Of a stretch of 64,000 bases of DNA, positions 42,086 through 50,558 are shown piece by piece. This DNA is from Nocardioides sp. NBC_00368 (GTDB taxonomy: Bacteria; Actinomycetota; Actinomycetes; Propionibacteriales; Nocardioidaceae). The stretch lies in contig NZ_CP107970.1 in NCBI RefSeq assembly GCF_036090055.1, positions 3,350,501 to 3,414,500 on the forward strand, written 5' to 3'. The notes beneath the pieces are model-generated. The model saw only the letters and a list, made by a program, of their open reading frames with translations, made no database searches and was not told where the DNA came from. How positions within the stretch are numbered: the first letter of the stretch is position 1; the number at the start of each line of letters is the position of its first letter. The position numbers and the translations under genes are program-made.

Positions 42086-43804
42086 TCACCGAACATCAAC
42101 GATGGGCAGCTGCAGCGCGGCAGGCGCCGTGGCCGGCACCGCAGGGGCGGCCGGCCGGACCGGCTGTATCCGCGCGTACGCGGCGCCCAGCTCCGGACGC
42201 GGGTCGGCCTGGTCCTTGTTGGGCCAGAACGCCATCGCCCGCTCGGCCTGCGCGGTGATCGTCAGCGACGGGTTCACGCCCAGGTTGGCGGAGATCGCGG
42301 AGCCGTCGACGACGTGCAGGCCCTGGTAGCCGTAGAGCCGCTGGTAGGGGTCGATGACACCGGTCTCCACCGAGTCGCCGATCGTGCAGCCACCGATGAA
42401 GTGGGCGGTCATCGGCTTGTTGAACGGCTCGCCGATCGTGCCGCCCGCATACCCCGGCTTCTCACCCGAGCTCATCACCCCGGCCATCTTCCGCACGGCG
42501 TCGAGGCCGGCCGGGATCCAGGTCGGGTTGGGCTTGCCGTGACCCTGCCTCGACGACATCCGCCATCCGAAGATCGTGCGCTTCGGGAAGGTCGTGATCG
42601 AGTTGTCGAGCGCCTGCATGACCAGCGCGATGACGGTGCGCTCGGACCAGTGCTTGAAGTCGTAGAACGTACGCAGCGACCGCCGCTGCAGCCACATCTC
42701 CTTGAGCCAGCGCTGGAACCGCCGGGGACCACCTTCGGTGAGCACCGTCTGCATCGCCGCGATCGCGTTGCTGCCGTGCCCGTAGCGGACCGGCTCGATG
42801 TGCGTGTGCTCGTCGGGGTGCCACGAGGAGGTGATCGCCACGCCCTCGGTGTAGTCGATGGCCGTGTCGGGCGCGATCGCGCCGAGGATCGACTCCGAGT
42901 TGGTGCGGGTCAGCTCGCCGAGACGGTCGGAGATCTGCGGCAGGTCGCCGGTGCGCTTGAGCTTGTGGAGCAGCTTCTGGGTGCCGAGCGAGGCCGCCGA
43001 GAAGATCACCTGGTCGGCGGTGAACCGCTTCGTCCGGCCCAGCCCCAGCTTGGCCTTGGTGGAACGGGTCTCGACGACGTACCCGGTTCCGGTCTTGGCG
43101 GGGTAGACGCGGGTCACCGTGGTCAGCGGGTGCACCTCGGCGCCGTTCTTCTCGGCCAGGTAGAGGTAGTTCTTGACCAGGGTGTTCTTCGCGTTGTGGC
43201 GACAGCCGGTCATGCACTCGCCGCAGTTCGTGCACGTACGCCGGTCGGGGCCCTCCCCTCCGAAGTAGGGGTCCGCGACCTCCTGCCCTTCCACCTGGCC
43301 AGGGCCTCCGAAGAAGACGCCGACCGGCGCCTTGTGGAAGGTGTCACCGCGCCCGGCCTCGGCCGCGACCTTCTGCATGACCTCGTCGGCGGGGGTCAGG
43401 TGCGGGTAGAGGGTGACGCCGAGCATCCGCTTGGCCTGCTCGTAGTAGGGAGCGAGCTCGTCCTTCCAGTCGGTGATGTGGCTCCAGGAAGGGTCCTCGT
43501 AGAACGGGTCGAGCGGCTCGTAGAGGGTGTTGGCGTAGACCAGCGACCCGCCGCCGACCCCGGCACCGGCCATGATCACGGCGTCCTTGACCATGTCGAT
43601 GCGCTGGATGCCGTAGCAGCCGATCGCCGGCGCCCAGAGGTACTTGCGCAGGTCGAAGGAGGTGGTGGGCAGCTCGTCGTCGCTGAACCGGCGACCGGCC
43701 TCGATCACCCCGACCTTGTAGCCCTTCTCGGTCAGCCGCAGCGCGGAGACCGATCCTCCGAAGCCCGACCCGACGACGAGGACGTCGTAGTGACTCCCGC
43801 TCAT
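42086..43804 (-). CDS. GMC-family FAD oxidoreductase (ChoD-like)
   Basis: 572 aa from MSGSHYDVLVVGSGFGGSVSAL (ATG 43804). FAD-binding GxGxxG at the N-terminus, the GMC signature region AGAGVGGGSLVYANTLYEP, a Cys cluster CTNCGECMTGCRHNAKNT, and the C-terminal HFIGGCTIGDSVETGVIDPYQRLYGYQGLHVVDGSAISANLGVNPSLTITAQAERA. Similar to mycobacterial Rv3409c/ChoD, called cholesterol oxidase although its true substrate is disputed. No signal peptide. Coupled by a 4-base overlap to an aldehyde dehydrogenase, so alcohol-to-aldehyde-to-acid oxidation is a reasonable joint role. Confidence 0.9.
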   Translation of the reverse strand: MSGSHYDVLVVGSGFGGSVSALRLTEKGYKVGVIEAGRRFSDDELPTTSFDLRKYLWAPAIGCYGIQRIDMVKDAVIMAGAGVGGGSLVYANTLYEPLDPFYEDPSWSHITDWKDELAPYYEQAKRMLGVTLYPHLTPADEVMQKVAAEAGRGDTFHKAPVGVFFGGPGQVEGQEVADPYFGGEGPDRRTCTNCGECMTGCRHNAKNTLVKNYLYLAEKNGAEVHPLTTVTRVYPAKTGTGYVVETRSTKAKLGLGRTKRFTADQVIFSAASLGTQKLLHKLKRTGDLPQISDRLGELTRTNSESILGAIAPDTAIDYTEGVAITSSWHPDEHTHIEPVRYGHGSNAIAAMQTVLTEGGPRRFQRWLKEMWLQRRSLRTFYDFKHWSERTVIALVMQALDNSITTFPKRTIFGWRMSSRQGHGKPNPTWIPAGLDAVRKMAGVMSSGEKPGYAGGTIGEPFNKPMTAHFIGGCTIGDSVETGVIDPYQRLYGYQGLHVVDGSAISANLGVNPSLTITAQAERAMAFWPNKDQADPRPELGAAYARIQPVRPAAPAVPATAPAALQLPIVDVR

Positions 43805-45423
43805 GCCCGGCCCAGCGACTTCAGCACGCGCAGCGAGGCGGTCATGAACTTGGCGTACGCCTGGTCGCTCATCCCGAACTGCGGGGCGAAGCGTAGGACG
43901 GCCTGAGAGGCGACCGACTGGGTCTCGGTGTAGCGCAGGATGCCCTCGACACCCTGGCGACGACCCTGGCCGGACTCGCGCATGCCGCCCATCGGGGCAT
44001 CGATGCTCGCGAAGGTGGCGCCGAAGGCCTCGTTGATGTTGATCGTGCCGCACTTGATCTGGCGGGCGATGCGACGGGCGCGGGCGGTGTCGCGGCTGTA
44101 GATCGAGCCGTTGAGGCCGTACTCGCCGTCGTTGGCGCGCTCGATCGCCTCCTCCTCGCTGTGGAAGCGGTAGATCGAGACGACCGGGCCGAAGGTCTCG
44201 TTGCCGAAGCAGGTCATCTCCGGGGTGACGCCCTCGAGGATGGTCGGCTCGAAGAAGAACGGCGCCAGGTCGGGGCGGGCCTTGCCGCCGGTGAGCACCC
44301 GCGCACCCTTGGAGACGGCGTCCTCGACGTGGGCGGTCGCGGTGTCGACCTGGGCCTGCGAGATCAGCGTGCCCATGTCGTTCTCCCACCCGAGGGTGGC
44401 GCCGAGGGTCATCGCCTGGGTGCGGGCGACGAAGCGCTCCACGAACCGGTCGTAGACCTGGTCGTCGACGAAGAGCCGCTCGACGCTCACGCACAGCTGG
44501 CCGGAGTTGGAGAAGACCGCGCGGGTCGCGCCCTCGGCCGCCTTCTCGATGTCGGCGTCCTTCAGGATCAGCATCGGGTTCTTGCCGCCGAGCTCGAGGC
44601 TGGCGCCGATCAGGCGCTCCGCGGCCTGCTTGGCGACGATCTTGCCGGTGTTGGTCGAGCCGGTGAAGCAGACGTAGTCGGCGCGCTGGATGATGCTGGT
44701 GCCGACCTTCGACCCCGGGCCGGAGACCACGGTCCACAGGTTCTCCGGGAGCCCGGCCTCCTCCAGCAGCTCGGCACCGAGGAGCGCGCTGAGCATGGTC
44801 TGGGAGTCGGGCTTGATGACCACCGCGTTGCCGGCGGCGATCGCGGCCAGGCCGTCGCACAGCGCCATCGTGAACGGGTAGTTCCAGGGGCTGATGATCC
44901 CGACGACGCCCTTCGGCACGTGGTTGAGCTCGACCCGGGTGAGCACCGGGATGACGCCGAGCTTGCGCTCGGTGTCGAGGATCTTGCTGCTCCTGCGCCC
45001 GTAGTAGCGGGCGGTCAGCGCGATGTGCAGCGGCTCGTCGAAGGCGTGCTTCCGGGCCTTGCCCGACTCGAGCACGATCAGGTCGAGGATCTCGTCCTGC
45101 CGGTCGAGGACGAGGTCGTGCAGCCTCATCAGGATGCGCTCACGCTCAGCGACCGGCGTCGCCGCCCACTTCTCCTGCGCCACCCAGGCCTTGGCGAAGG
45201 CGCCGGCGACATCGTCGTCGCTCGACTGCGGGATGTGCGCCAGCGGCGCCCCGTTGAGCGGACTGATGACCTCTCGGCTCTCCCCCGTCGTCGCCACGAT
45301 GCGGCCGGTCAGGCGGGAGACGTAGTCAGGCTCGAGGGCCAGGGACGCCATGGCGTCGTGCTCGGGATCGAGCGGGCCCTCGACGATCGGGCCGCCGGAA
45401 GAAGTCGGGTTGGATGCGCTCAT
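43801..45423 (-). CDS. gabD2: Succinate-semialdehyde dehydrogenase-type aldehyde dehydrogenase
   Basis: 540 aa NAD(P)-dependent aldehyde dehydrogenase. Motifs: GIISPWNYPFTMALCDGLAAIAAGNAVVIKPDSQT, FTGSTNTGKIVAKQAAERL, the catalytic Glu in SLELGGKNPML, catalytic Cys in NSGQLCVSVERLFV, and FGPVVSIYRF. Overall it resembles mycobacterial GabD2 (518 aa) with a ~20-residue longer N-terminus. Substrate by homology is succinic semialdehyde; context with a GMC oxidase leaves other aldehydes possible. Start chosen at MSASNPTSSGGP. Confidence 0.9.
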   Translation of the reverse strand: MSASNPTSSGGPIVEGPLDPEHDAMASLALEPDYVSRLTGRIVATTGESREVISPLNGAPLAHIPQSSDDDVAGAFAKAWVAQEKWAATPVAERERILMRLHDLVLDRQDEILDLIVLESGKARKHAFDEPLHIALTARYYGRRSSKILDTERKLGVIPVLTRVELNHVPKGVVGIISPWNYPFTMALCDGLAAIAAGNAVVIKPDSQTMLSALLGAELLEEAGLPENLWTVVSGPGSKVGTSIIQRADYVCFTGSTNTGKIVAKQAAERLIGASLELGGKNPMLILKDADIEKAAEGATRAVFSNSGQLCVSVERLFVDDQVYDRFVERFVARTQAMTLGATLGWENDMGTLISQAQVDTATAHVEDAVSKGARVLTGGKARPDLAPFFFEPTILEGVTPEMTCFGNETFGPVVSIYRFHSEEEAIERANDGEYGLNGSIYSRDTARARRIARQIKCGTININEAFGATFASIDAPMGGMRESGQGRRQGVEGILRYTETQSVASQAVLRFAPQFGMSDQAYAKFMTASLRVLKSLGRA

Positions 45424-45471
45424 GTACCGAGAGTATGTGACGGGCGTCTCGGAAGCCAGACAGTCGTCCCA

Positions 45472-46071
45472 CTAACTCACGATACGAACGTCCGCGGCCC
45501 ACCACAGATAGTCGTGCTGCTCGGCCGGAAGGTCGATCACGACGCGGTCCAGGGGCAATCGATCGAGCGCGTGCACGGTGCACTCCTCCGCCGGCGTGGC
45601 CCGGTAGAGATAGGCGTCCAACGGCCATTTCGTACGCAGCCACTCATCCAGCCGCTCGGCGACCGACGCGCCGAGCCCGGGCTCACGGTCCTGGCGGAGC
45701 CAGTAGCTCACCCGGGCGGTGGAGCCACCTGCGTACCGGAGCAGGGTCTGGGCGTCGGCCCCCATCGCCTCCAGGTAGGGGAACAGGGGCTGCACGTAGA
45801 GGCAGCCGAGCGAGGAGGTGCCCGCGGGGTCGAGGAAGAGATAGGTGAAGGCGCGTTTTGCCTGGTGGTCGGACCAGTGCCGGATCACCAGCGGCAGGTT
45901 GTCCTCGGTGCCGAAACCCTCCAGCGGCCACCGGCCACAGCTGTGGTCGCGGATAACGTCCGGGCTGGCCAGGTAGGCCTCGGTGTCCAGGTCGAGCAGC
46001 TCGGGCCGGAGCGGGGCGAGCACGAAGTCTTCGGTGGCCAGCGGCTCGGGGGGATCTGCGACCAGGAACAT
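45472..46071 (-). CDS. GNAT-like N-acetyltransferase family protein
   Basis: 199 aa. The order of elements fits a GNAT fold: FVLAPLRPELLDLDTEAYLAS at the start, AFTYLFLDPAGTSSLGCLYVQPLF (strands 2-4), STARVSYWLRQDREPGLGASVAERLDEWLRTKW where the acetyl-CoA loop is expected, and a variable end. The canonical Q/RxxGxG/A loop is only loosely kept. Substrate unknown. Nothing ties it to its neighbours. Confidence 0.65.
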   Translation of the reverse strand: MFLVADPPEPLATEDFVLAPLRPELLDLDTEAYLASPDVIRDHSCGRWPLEGFGTEDNLPLVIRHWSDHQAKRAFTYLFLDPAGTSSLGCLYVQPLFPYLEAMGADAQTLLRYAGGSTARVSYWLRQDREPGLGASVAERLDEWLRTKWPLDAYLYRATPAEECTVHALDRLPLDRVVIDLPAEQHDYLWWAADVRIVS

Positions 46072-46147
46072 GGCGTCAGAGTGCTACGTCAACCGCTTGG
46101 TCCGCCACGGCAATTCGGCTCGCCTTGAATCGATCTCGACCCGCGGA

Positions 46148-46224
46148 TGCGGCTTCGCAAGCTCAGCCGCACGCTCGCTCGATCTCTTCGCGTTGCGACC
46201 CTGCTCCTTCGTCGCAGGGTCGCA
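46148..46224 (-). terminator. Two hairpins downstream of glpD
   Basis: In the 156-bp gap between the GNAT-like and glpD genes, TGCGACCCTGC (46194-46204) pairs perfectly with GCAGGGTCGCA (46214-46224), ending 4 bases past the glpD stop on the minus strand. A second stem TGCGGCT/AGCCGCA (46148-46154/46165-46171) follows. Position and stability indicate the glpD terminator. Confidence 0.75.
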
Positions 46225-46227
46225 GGC

Positions 46228-47961
46228 TCAGACCTCGACCTCGTGCCGGGCGCGGTCGGCCTCCTCGTCGGTGACCTGGAGCTGGGAGCGGCGCTCGGCC
46301 TCGATGCGGCGCAGGTAGTGGTCGACCTCCTCCTTGGCGCGCTGCTCGTCCCAGCCGAGCTCGTCGGCCATGATCTTGGCGACCGCCGGGGCAGCGCGTA
46401 CGCCGCGGTCGAAGGTCTCCATCGAGATCCTGGTGCGGCGCTCGAGCACGTCGTCGAGGTGGCGGGCGCCCTCGTGGGTGACGGCGTAGACGACCTCGGC
46501 GGCGAGGTAGTCGTCGGCCCCCTCCAACGGCAGCGCGAGCGGGCGGCGCTGCTGGATGAGGTCGAGGACGTCGTCGATCAGGCCGCCGTGACGGCCGAGG
46601 AGGTGGTCGATGCGGGCGACGTGCAGGCCGGACCGACGAGCGAGCAGAACGCGCTGGTTGGAGCGGGTCTCGAAGCCCTCGGCCCCGACGAGCCGCACCT
46701 TGTCGGTGATCGAGTCGCGCAGGGTCATGTTGGTGGTGGTGCCGAGCGAGTGGGCCGCGGCGTCGACGGCGTCCTTGGCCATCACCCGGTAGGTCGTCAG
46801 CTTGCCGCCGGCGATCAGCACCAGGCCCGGCAGCGGCGTGACCACGGTGTGCTCGCGGCTGAGACCCGCCGTCTGGTCGGACTCGCCGGTGAGGAGCGGG
46901 CGGAGCCCGGCGTACACGCCCTCGACGTCCTCGAGATCGAGCGGCTCGCGCAGGATCGCGTTGACGTGCTCCAGGACGTACTCGATGTCGGTCTTGGAGG
47001 CCGCCGGGTGGGCGAGGTCGTAGGTCCAGGGGGTGTCGGTGGTGCCGATGATCCAGTGGCGGCCCCACGGGATCACGAAGAGGACCGACTTCTCGGTGCG
47101 GACTATGAAGCCCGACTCGGAGCGGATCCGGTCGCGCGGGACGACGAGGTGGATGCCCTTGGACGCCTTGACGTGCAGGGCACCGCGGCCGCCCACCATC
47201 GCCTGGATGTCGTCGGTCCACACGCCGGCGGCGTTGACGACGGTCTTGGCGCGGATGACCAGATCCTGGTCGTGCTCGAGGTCGCGGGCACGGACGCCGA
47301 CGACCCGCTCACCCTCGCGCAGGAACCCGGTCACCTGGACCCGGGTCGCGATGTGGGCGCCGTGGGAGGCGGCGGTGCGCGCGATCGTCATCACCAGGCG
47401 GGCGTCGTCGACCTGGGCGTCGTAGTACTGGATCGCGCCGGTGATCGCGTCGGTGTTGAAGTCGGGGGCGATCCTGGCAACGCCCCGGCGGGTCAGGTGG
47501 CGGTGGCGCGGGAGGCCGGAGTTGCCGAGCCCGGAGAGCGGGCCGAAGCTCGCCATCCCGTCGTAGAGCGCGAGGCCCGCGCCGATGTAGGCGCGCTCCC
47601 AGACCGGGTTGGTCAGGGGATACAGGAACGGCACCGGCCGGACCAGGTGCGGGGCCAGGGTGTTGAGCAGCAGGCCGCGCTCCTGGAGCGCCTCGCGGAC
47701 CAGCTCGAAGTCGAGCATCTCGAGGTAGCGGAGCCCGCCGTGGACGAGCTTCGAGCTGCGCGAGCTCGTTCCGGAGGCCAGGTCGCGCTGCTCCACCAGG
47801 CCCGTGCTAAGGCCTCTGGTGACGGCGTCCAGCGCCACGCCGGCGCCGGTCACACCTCCGCCGACGACGAGTACGTCGAGCTCGGTCTCTCCCGCCGCAC
47901 CGACCATCGTGCCGATCGCGAGATCGCGGCTCTGTGGACTCAGTGCCCCAGTACGAGTCAT
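46228..47961 (-). CDS. glpD: Glycerol-3-phosphate dehydrogenase (FAD)
   Basis: 577 aa respiratory dehydrogenase oxidising glycerol-3-phosphate to dihydroxyacetone phosphate at the membrane. N-terminal FAD site VLVVGGGVTGAGVALDAVTRG, the DAO family signature SGTSSRSSKLVHGGLRYLE, IIGTTDTPW, GLRPLLTG, and GGKLTTYRVMAKDAVD, then the C-terminal cap domain (VVYAVTHEGARHLDDVLERRTRIS). Length fits actinobacterial GlpD. Monocistronic by appearance with a strong downstream hairpin. Confidence 0.95.
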   Translation of the reverse strand: MTRTGALSPQSRDLAIGTMVGAAGETELDVLVVGGGVTGAGVALDAVTRGLSTGLVEQRDLASGTSSRSSKLVHGGLRYLEMLDFELVREALQERGLLLNTLAPHLVRPVPFLYPLTNPVWERAYIGAGLALYDGMASFGPLSGLGNSGLPRHRHLTRRGVARIAPDFNTDAITGAIQYYDAQVDDARLVMTIARTAASHGAHIATRVQVTGFLREGERVVGVRARDLEHDQDLVIRAKTVVNAAGVWTDDIQAMVGGRGALHVKASKGIHLVVPRDRIRSESGFIVRTEKSVLFVIPWGRHWIIGTTDTPWTYDLAHPAASKTDIEYVLEHVNAILREPLDLEDVEGVYAGLRPLLTGESDQTAGLSREHTVVTPLPGLVLIAGGKLTTYRVMAKDAVDAAAHSLGTTTNMTLRDSITDKVRLVGAEGFETRSNQRVLLARRSGLHVARIDHLLGRHGGLIDDVLDLIQQRRPLALPLEGADDYLAAEVVYAVTHEGARHLDDVLERRTRISMETFDRGVRAAPAVAKIMADELGWDEQRAKEEVDHYLRRIEAERRSQLQVTDEEADRARHEVEV

Positions 47962-48046
47962 ACGTTCGAAGTTAACTCACCACGCCGAATTGTCACTTCT
48001 GGCGCGCGAGAAATTCACCGGCGCCGGCCGATAAGTCACGCAGCCG

Positions 48047-48625
48047 TCACAGACGGGCGGCGCCGACCAGGGTGGCGAGGCGATCTGAAGCCATCGGCTC
48101 CTCGACCACGACCATCTTGTCGCCGTCGGCGTGGATCATCGGGCGGGTGCCATCTGGGTCGGGAGACGCCGTGGCGATGGCGACATGCATGACCCGCCCG
48201 TCCGGGCGCGCGAAGAAGTAGAGGTCGCCGGCGGTGACGTCGTCGAGGTCGATCGGATCGAGCTCGGCGGCCTGGTCGCGGGCGTCCCGCGGCAGACGTA
48301 CGCCGATGGCCTCTGCGGCTCGGAAGACCAGCCCCGAGCAGTCGATGCCGGCCTCGGTGGTGCCGCCCCAGACATAGGGGACACCGAGGTAGGTGCGTGC
48401 CTTGGCGAGCAGGGTGTCCACGGGTATGGCGAGGGCGCTCGTCGGCAGCCAGCCGGGATAGCCGCGCTCGTCCTTCGAGGAGGCGTGGGCGGGGACCACG
48501 ACGTACGCCCACTCCCCCTGCGTCTTCAGGACGACGACCTCCTCACCGGGGACGACCTCGGTCTCGTGCTCGGCGTCGGGCGCGGGCTCGGCGACGACGA
48601 AGGTGGGCTGGTTGACGGTGGTCAT
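48047..48625 (-). CDS. NlpC/P60 (C40) peptidase, YkfC-like
   Basis: 192 aa. Residues 1-65 look like an SH3-type domain (EVVPGEEVVVLKTQGEWAYVVVP...GYPGWLPTSAL). The rest is the papain-like NlpC/P60 fold with Cys96 (EAGIDCSGLVFRAAE), His147 (GRVMHVAIA) and His165 (PMIHADG) as the triad. There is no signal peptide, so it should act in the cytosol on peptidoglycan peptides, as YkfC does (gamma-D-Glu-L-diamino acid cleavage). It is coupled by 4 bases to the dipeptide epimerase, matching the ykfB-ykfC order of B. subtilis. Confidence 0.9.
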   Translation of the reverse strand: MTTVNQPTFVVAEPAPDAEHETEVVPGEEVVVLKTQGEWAYVVVPAHASSKDERGYPGWLPTSALAIPVDTLLAKARTYLGVPYVWGGTTEAGIDCSGLVFRAAEAIGVRLPRDARDQAAELDPIDLDDVTAGDLYFFARPDGRVMHVAIATASPDPDGTRPMIHADGDKMVVVEEPMASDRLATLVGAARL

Positions 48626-49794
48626 GGGAGGACTCCTTCGATGCCGAGGCCGTCGGCCTGGGGGAAGAGGATGCGGGGGCCGTCGTAGCCGACGCCACCT
48701 TCATAGGGGCTGGTCCTCGCCCACCAGCCCGCGTCGAGATCCTGCTCGCCGGGGATGCCCGTCGCGGCGACCAGGGCTGCCGCTGCGCCGATGCCGAGGT
48801 GCGACTCCATCATGCAGCCGACGAGCCGCCCGAGGCCGTGGCGCCCGGCGACCTCCAGCAGCTCGATCGCGGGCGTGATCCCACCGCACTTGGCCAGCTT
48901 GACGTTGACCGCATCGGCCGCTTCGGCGCGGATGACGTCGACGAGGTCCTCGAGGTCGAAGACCGACTCGTCAGCGAGGATCTTGTAGGGCTGGTGACGA
49001 CGGACGTACGCCATCGCCTCCAGGTCCCGCCGGGCCACCGGCTGCTCGACGAACTCGAGCTCGACGCCCTGGTCGGCCAGGGTCGTCAGCACCATCACCG
49101 CCTCGTCCGCGCGCCAGCCGGTGTTGGCGTCGAGACGGAGTACGCAGCCCGGGGCCGCCTCGCGCACCGCGAGCACGCGCTCGGCGTCGCCTGCCGCGTC
49201 CGTTCCGACCTTGATCTTGAGTGTCGTGAAGCCGTCTCGGGCTCGCGCGGCCGCGGCCTCTGCGAGGTCGACGGGGGTGCCTACGGAGAGGGTGATGTCG
49301 GTGAGCAGGCTCGTTGGAATACCCGGTTCACCGGGTACTCCTGCACTTCTCAGGTGTTGCATTGCCCGAGAAGTGCAGGAAACACCTGAGCGGCGTGACG
49401 CATGGGACTTGAGGTGCTCGACTATCGAGACTCCGGCCCGCCGGGCAACGAGGTCGTGCAGCGCGATGTCGGCGGCCATCTTGGCCGACCGGTTCCCGAT
49501 GACCGCCCCCTGGATCAGCCCGGCGGACGAAAGATCGGCGGCGGCACCGACCAGCGCATCCGAGATCGGCCCCTCCAGCGCCGCGACGGACCCGGCGAGC
49601 GAGTCTCCGGTGACCCTCCAGACCTGCGGCGCCTCACCCCACCCGACGCACCCGTCGGAGTCCTCGACGGTGACCACGACCGTCTCCGCGAACTCCGTAC
49701 GCCGCAGCGCGGTCACGAACGGGGTGTGCAGCGGCACCCGCACACGCCGGGTGCGCACCGCCGCGACCCGAGGCACCGTCACAGGGTCGACCAC
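48622..49794 (-). CDS. Dipeptide epimerase (enolase superfamily, YkfB-like)
   Basis: 390 aa. N-terminal capping domain with GWGEAP, then the TIM barrel with the KxK acid-base pair (TTLKIKVG), metal ligands in LRLDAN, FVEQP and LADESV, the second Lys in VNVKLAKCGG and the DLDAGWW motif typical of L-Ala-D/L-Glu epimerases. It interconverts L-Ala-D-Glu and L-Ala-L-Glu during murein recycling. Odd: after RAGVSIVEHL there is a ~27-residue insertion (KSHASRRSGVSCTSRAMQHL...) encoded by a palindromic DNA element at 49316-49390 and its flank; the barrel resumes at IPTSLLTDITLSVG. The frame is intact. Confidence 0.9.
   Translation of the reverse strand: MVDPVTVPRVAAVRTRRVRVPLHTPFVTALRRTEFAETVVVTVEDSDGCVGWGEAPQVWRVTGDSLAGSVAALEGPISDALVGAAADLSSAGLIQGAVIGNRSAKMAADIALHDLVARRAGVSIVEHLKSHASRRSGVSCTSRAMQHLRSAGVPGEPGIPTSLLTDITLSVGTPVDLAEAAAARARDGFTTLKIKVGTDAAGDAERVLAVREAAPGCVLRLDANTGWRADEAVMVLTTLADQGVELEFVEQPVARRDLEAMAYVRRHQPYKILADESVFDLEDLVDVIRAEAADAVNVKLAKCGGITPAIELLEVAGRHGLGRLVGCMMESHLGIGAAAALVAATGIPGEQDLDAGWWARTSPYEGGVGYDGPRILFPQADGLGIEGVLP
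49316..49390. repeat. Interlocking inverted repeats inserted in the epimerase gene
   Basis: Three stems lie in 75 bp. TACCCGG/CCGGGTA with a TTCA loop is at 49320-49337. CTGCACTTCTC (49341-49351) pairs with GAGAAGTGCAG (49368-49378). CTCAGGTGTT (49349-49358) pairs with AACACCTGAG (49381-49390). The last two overlap, so they are alternative or pseudoknot-like. The element is in frame and coincides with an insertion relative to the enzyme fold. About 20 bp downstream, GTGCTCGACTATCGAGACTCC resembles the dispersed TCGACAAGCTCGA repeats. Confidence 0.85.
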
Positions 49795-50549
49795 AGATAG
49801 CGAGCGACCTCGCTGATCCGGAACTCCGACTCGTCGTCGTCCAGGCCGGTCGTGAGGACGACCATGACCTGAGGTTCGCCCTGAGCAGGCCGGATGATCG
49901 CCATGTCGTGGCGTACGCCGTCGACCCAGCCGGTCTTGTTGCCGACCACCGCATCCTCGGGCACCCCGAGCGGGATCGCGTCGCGATACTGCTGAGCGAC
50001 CAGGATGCCCTCGAGCTCGGCGGTCGACTCGGGCGACAGCAGCCGGCCGGAGGCGAGCTTGGTGAGCAGCTTGCCCATGTCGTTGGCGGTCACCAGGTTC
50101 TGCAGCCCGGCCTCGCGCGCGGGCGCGTCCTCGATCCCCCGCGCGACCGTCGTCATCGGCGTCACCCCGGCATCCGCGAGCACCGCGGCGACCTCCTCGA
50201 GCCCGACCCGCTCGAGCACCAGGTTGACGGCCAGGTTGCCGGAGACGGTCAGGGAGCGGCGTACGAGATCACCCAGCGGCAGCGCGGAACCGACCGCTTC
50301 CCAGGTCTCGGGATCCTGGTCCTCGGCCGGATCCATCTCGAACCGCGCCCCGGTGGCCGCGGAGTCGAAGTCGGGATGCACCGCGATCGGCTCGTCGAGC
50401 GACAGCAGCCCGCGATCGCGCAGCCGATAGGCCGCGATCGCCACGGGCACCTTCATCAGGCTCGCCGCGTAGTGCTGCTGGTTGACGTTCTGTGCCTGCG
50501 TCGGGATGCCGTCGAGGCCACTGAGCCAGGTCGAGACCAAAGATTCCAC
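49779..50549 (-). CDS. Serine hydrolase, class A beta-lactamase-related
   Basis: 256 aa penicillin-binding/beta-lactamase-fold protein. Motifs: Ser30-x-x-Lys33 (AASLMKVP), SGN in place of SDN (Ser103-Asn105), a possible general-base Glu140 in RGIEDAPARE, and KTG at 205-207 (GNKTGWVDGVRHD). No signal peptide or lipobox is visible, so it would act in the cytosol on peptides or cell-wall fragments rather than on drugs. It overlaps the epimerase gene by 16 bases and starts the epimerase/peptidase operon. In some ykf-type clusters an LD-carboxypeptidase takes this place. Confidence 0.85.
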   Translation of the reverse strand: MESLVSTWLSGLDGIPTQAQNVNQQHYAASLMKVPVAIAAYRLRDRGLLSLDEPIAVHPDFDSAATGARFEMDPAEDQDPETWEAVGSALPLGDLVRRSLTVSGNLAVNLVLERVGLEEVAAVLADAGVTPMTTVARGIEDAPAREAGLQNLVTANDMGKLLTKLASGRLLSPESTAELEGILVAQQYRDAIPLGVPEDAVVGNKTGWVDGVRHDMAIIRPAQGEPQVMVVLTTGLDDDESEFRISEVARYLWSTL

Positions 50550-50558
50550 GCCTCGAGG

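Noticed and set aside
43805..44860. N-terminal extension of the GMC oxidase frame into the aldehyde dehydrogenase gene
   Set aside because: The extension is the shadow of the dehydrogenase in another frame. The real start is ATG 43804, overlapping the upstream stop as ATGA.
49779..50549. Secreted beta-lactamase resistance gene
   Set aside because: No signal peptide or lipobox is seen, SGN replaces SDN, and it is coupled to muropeptide-recycling genes.
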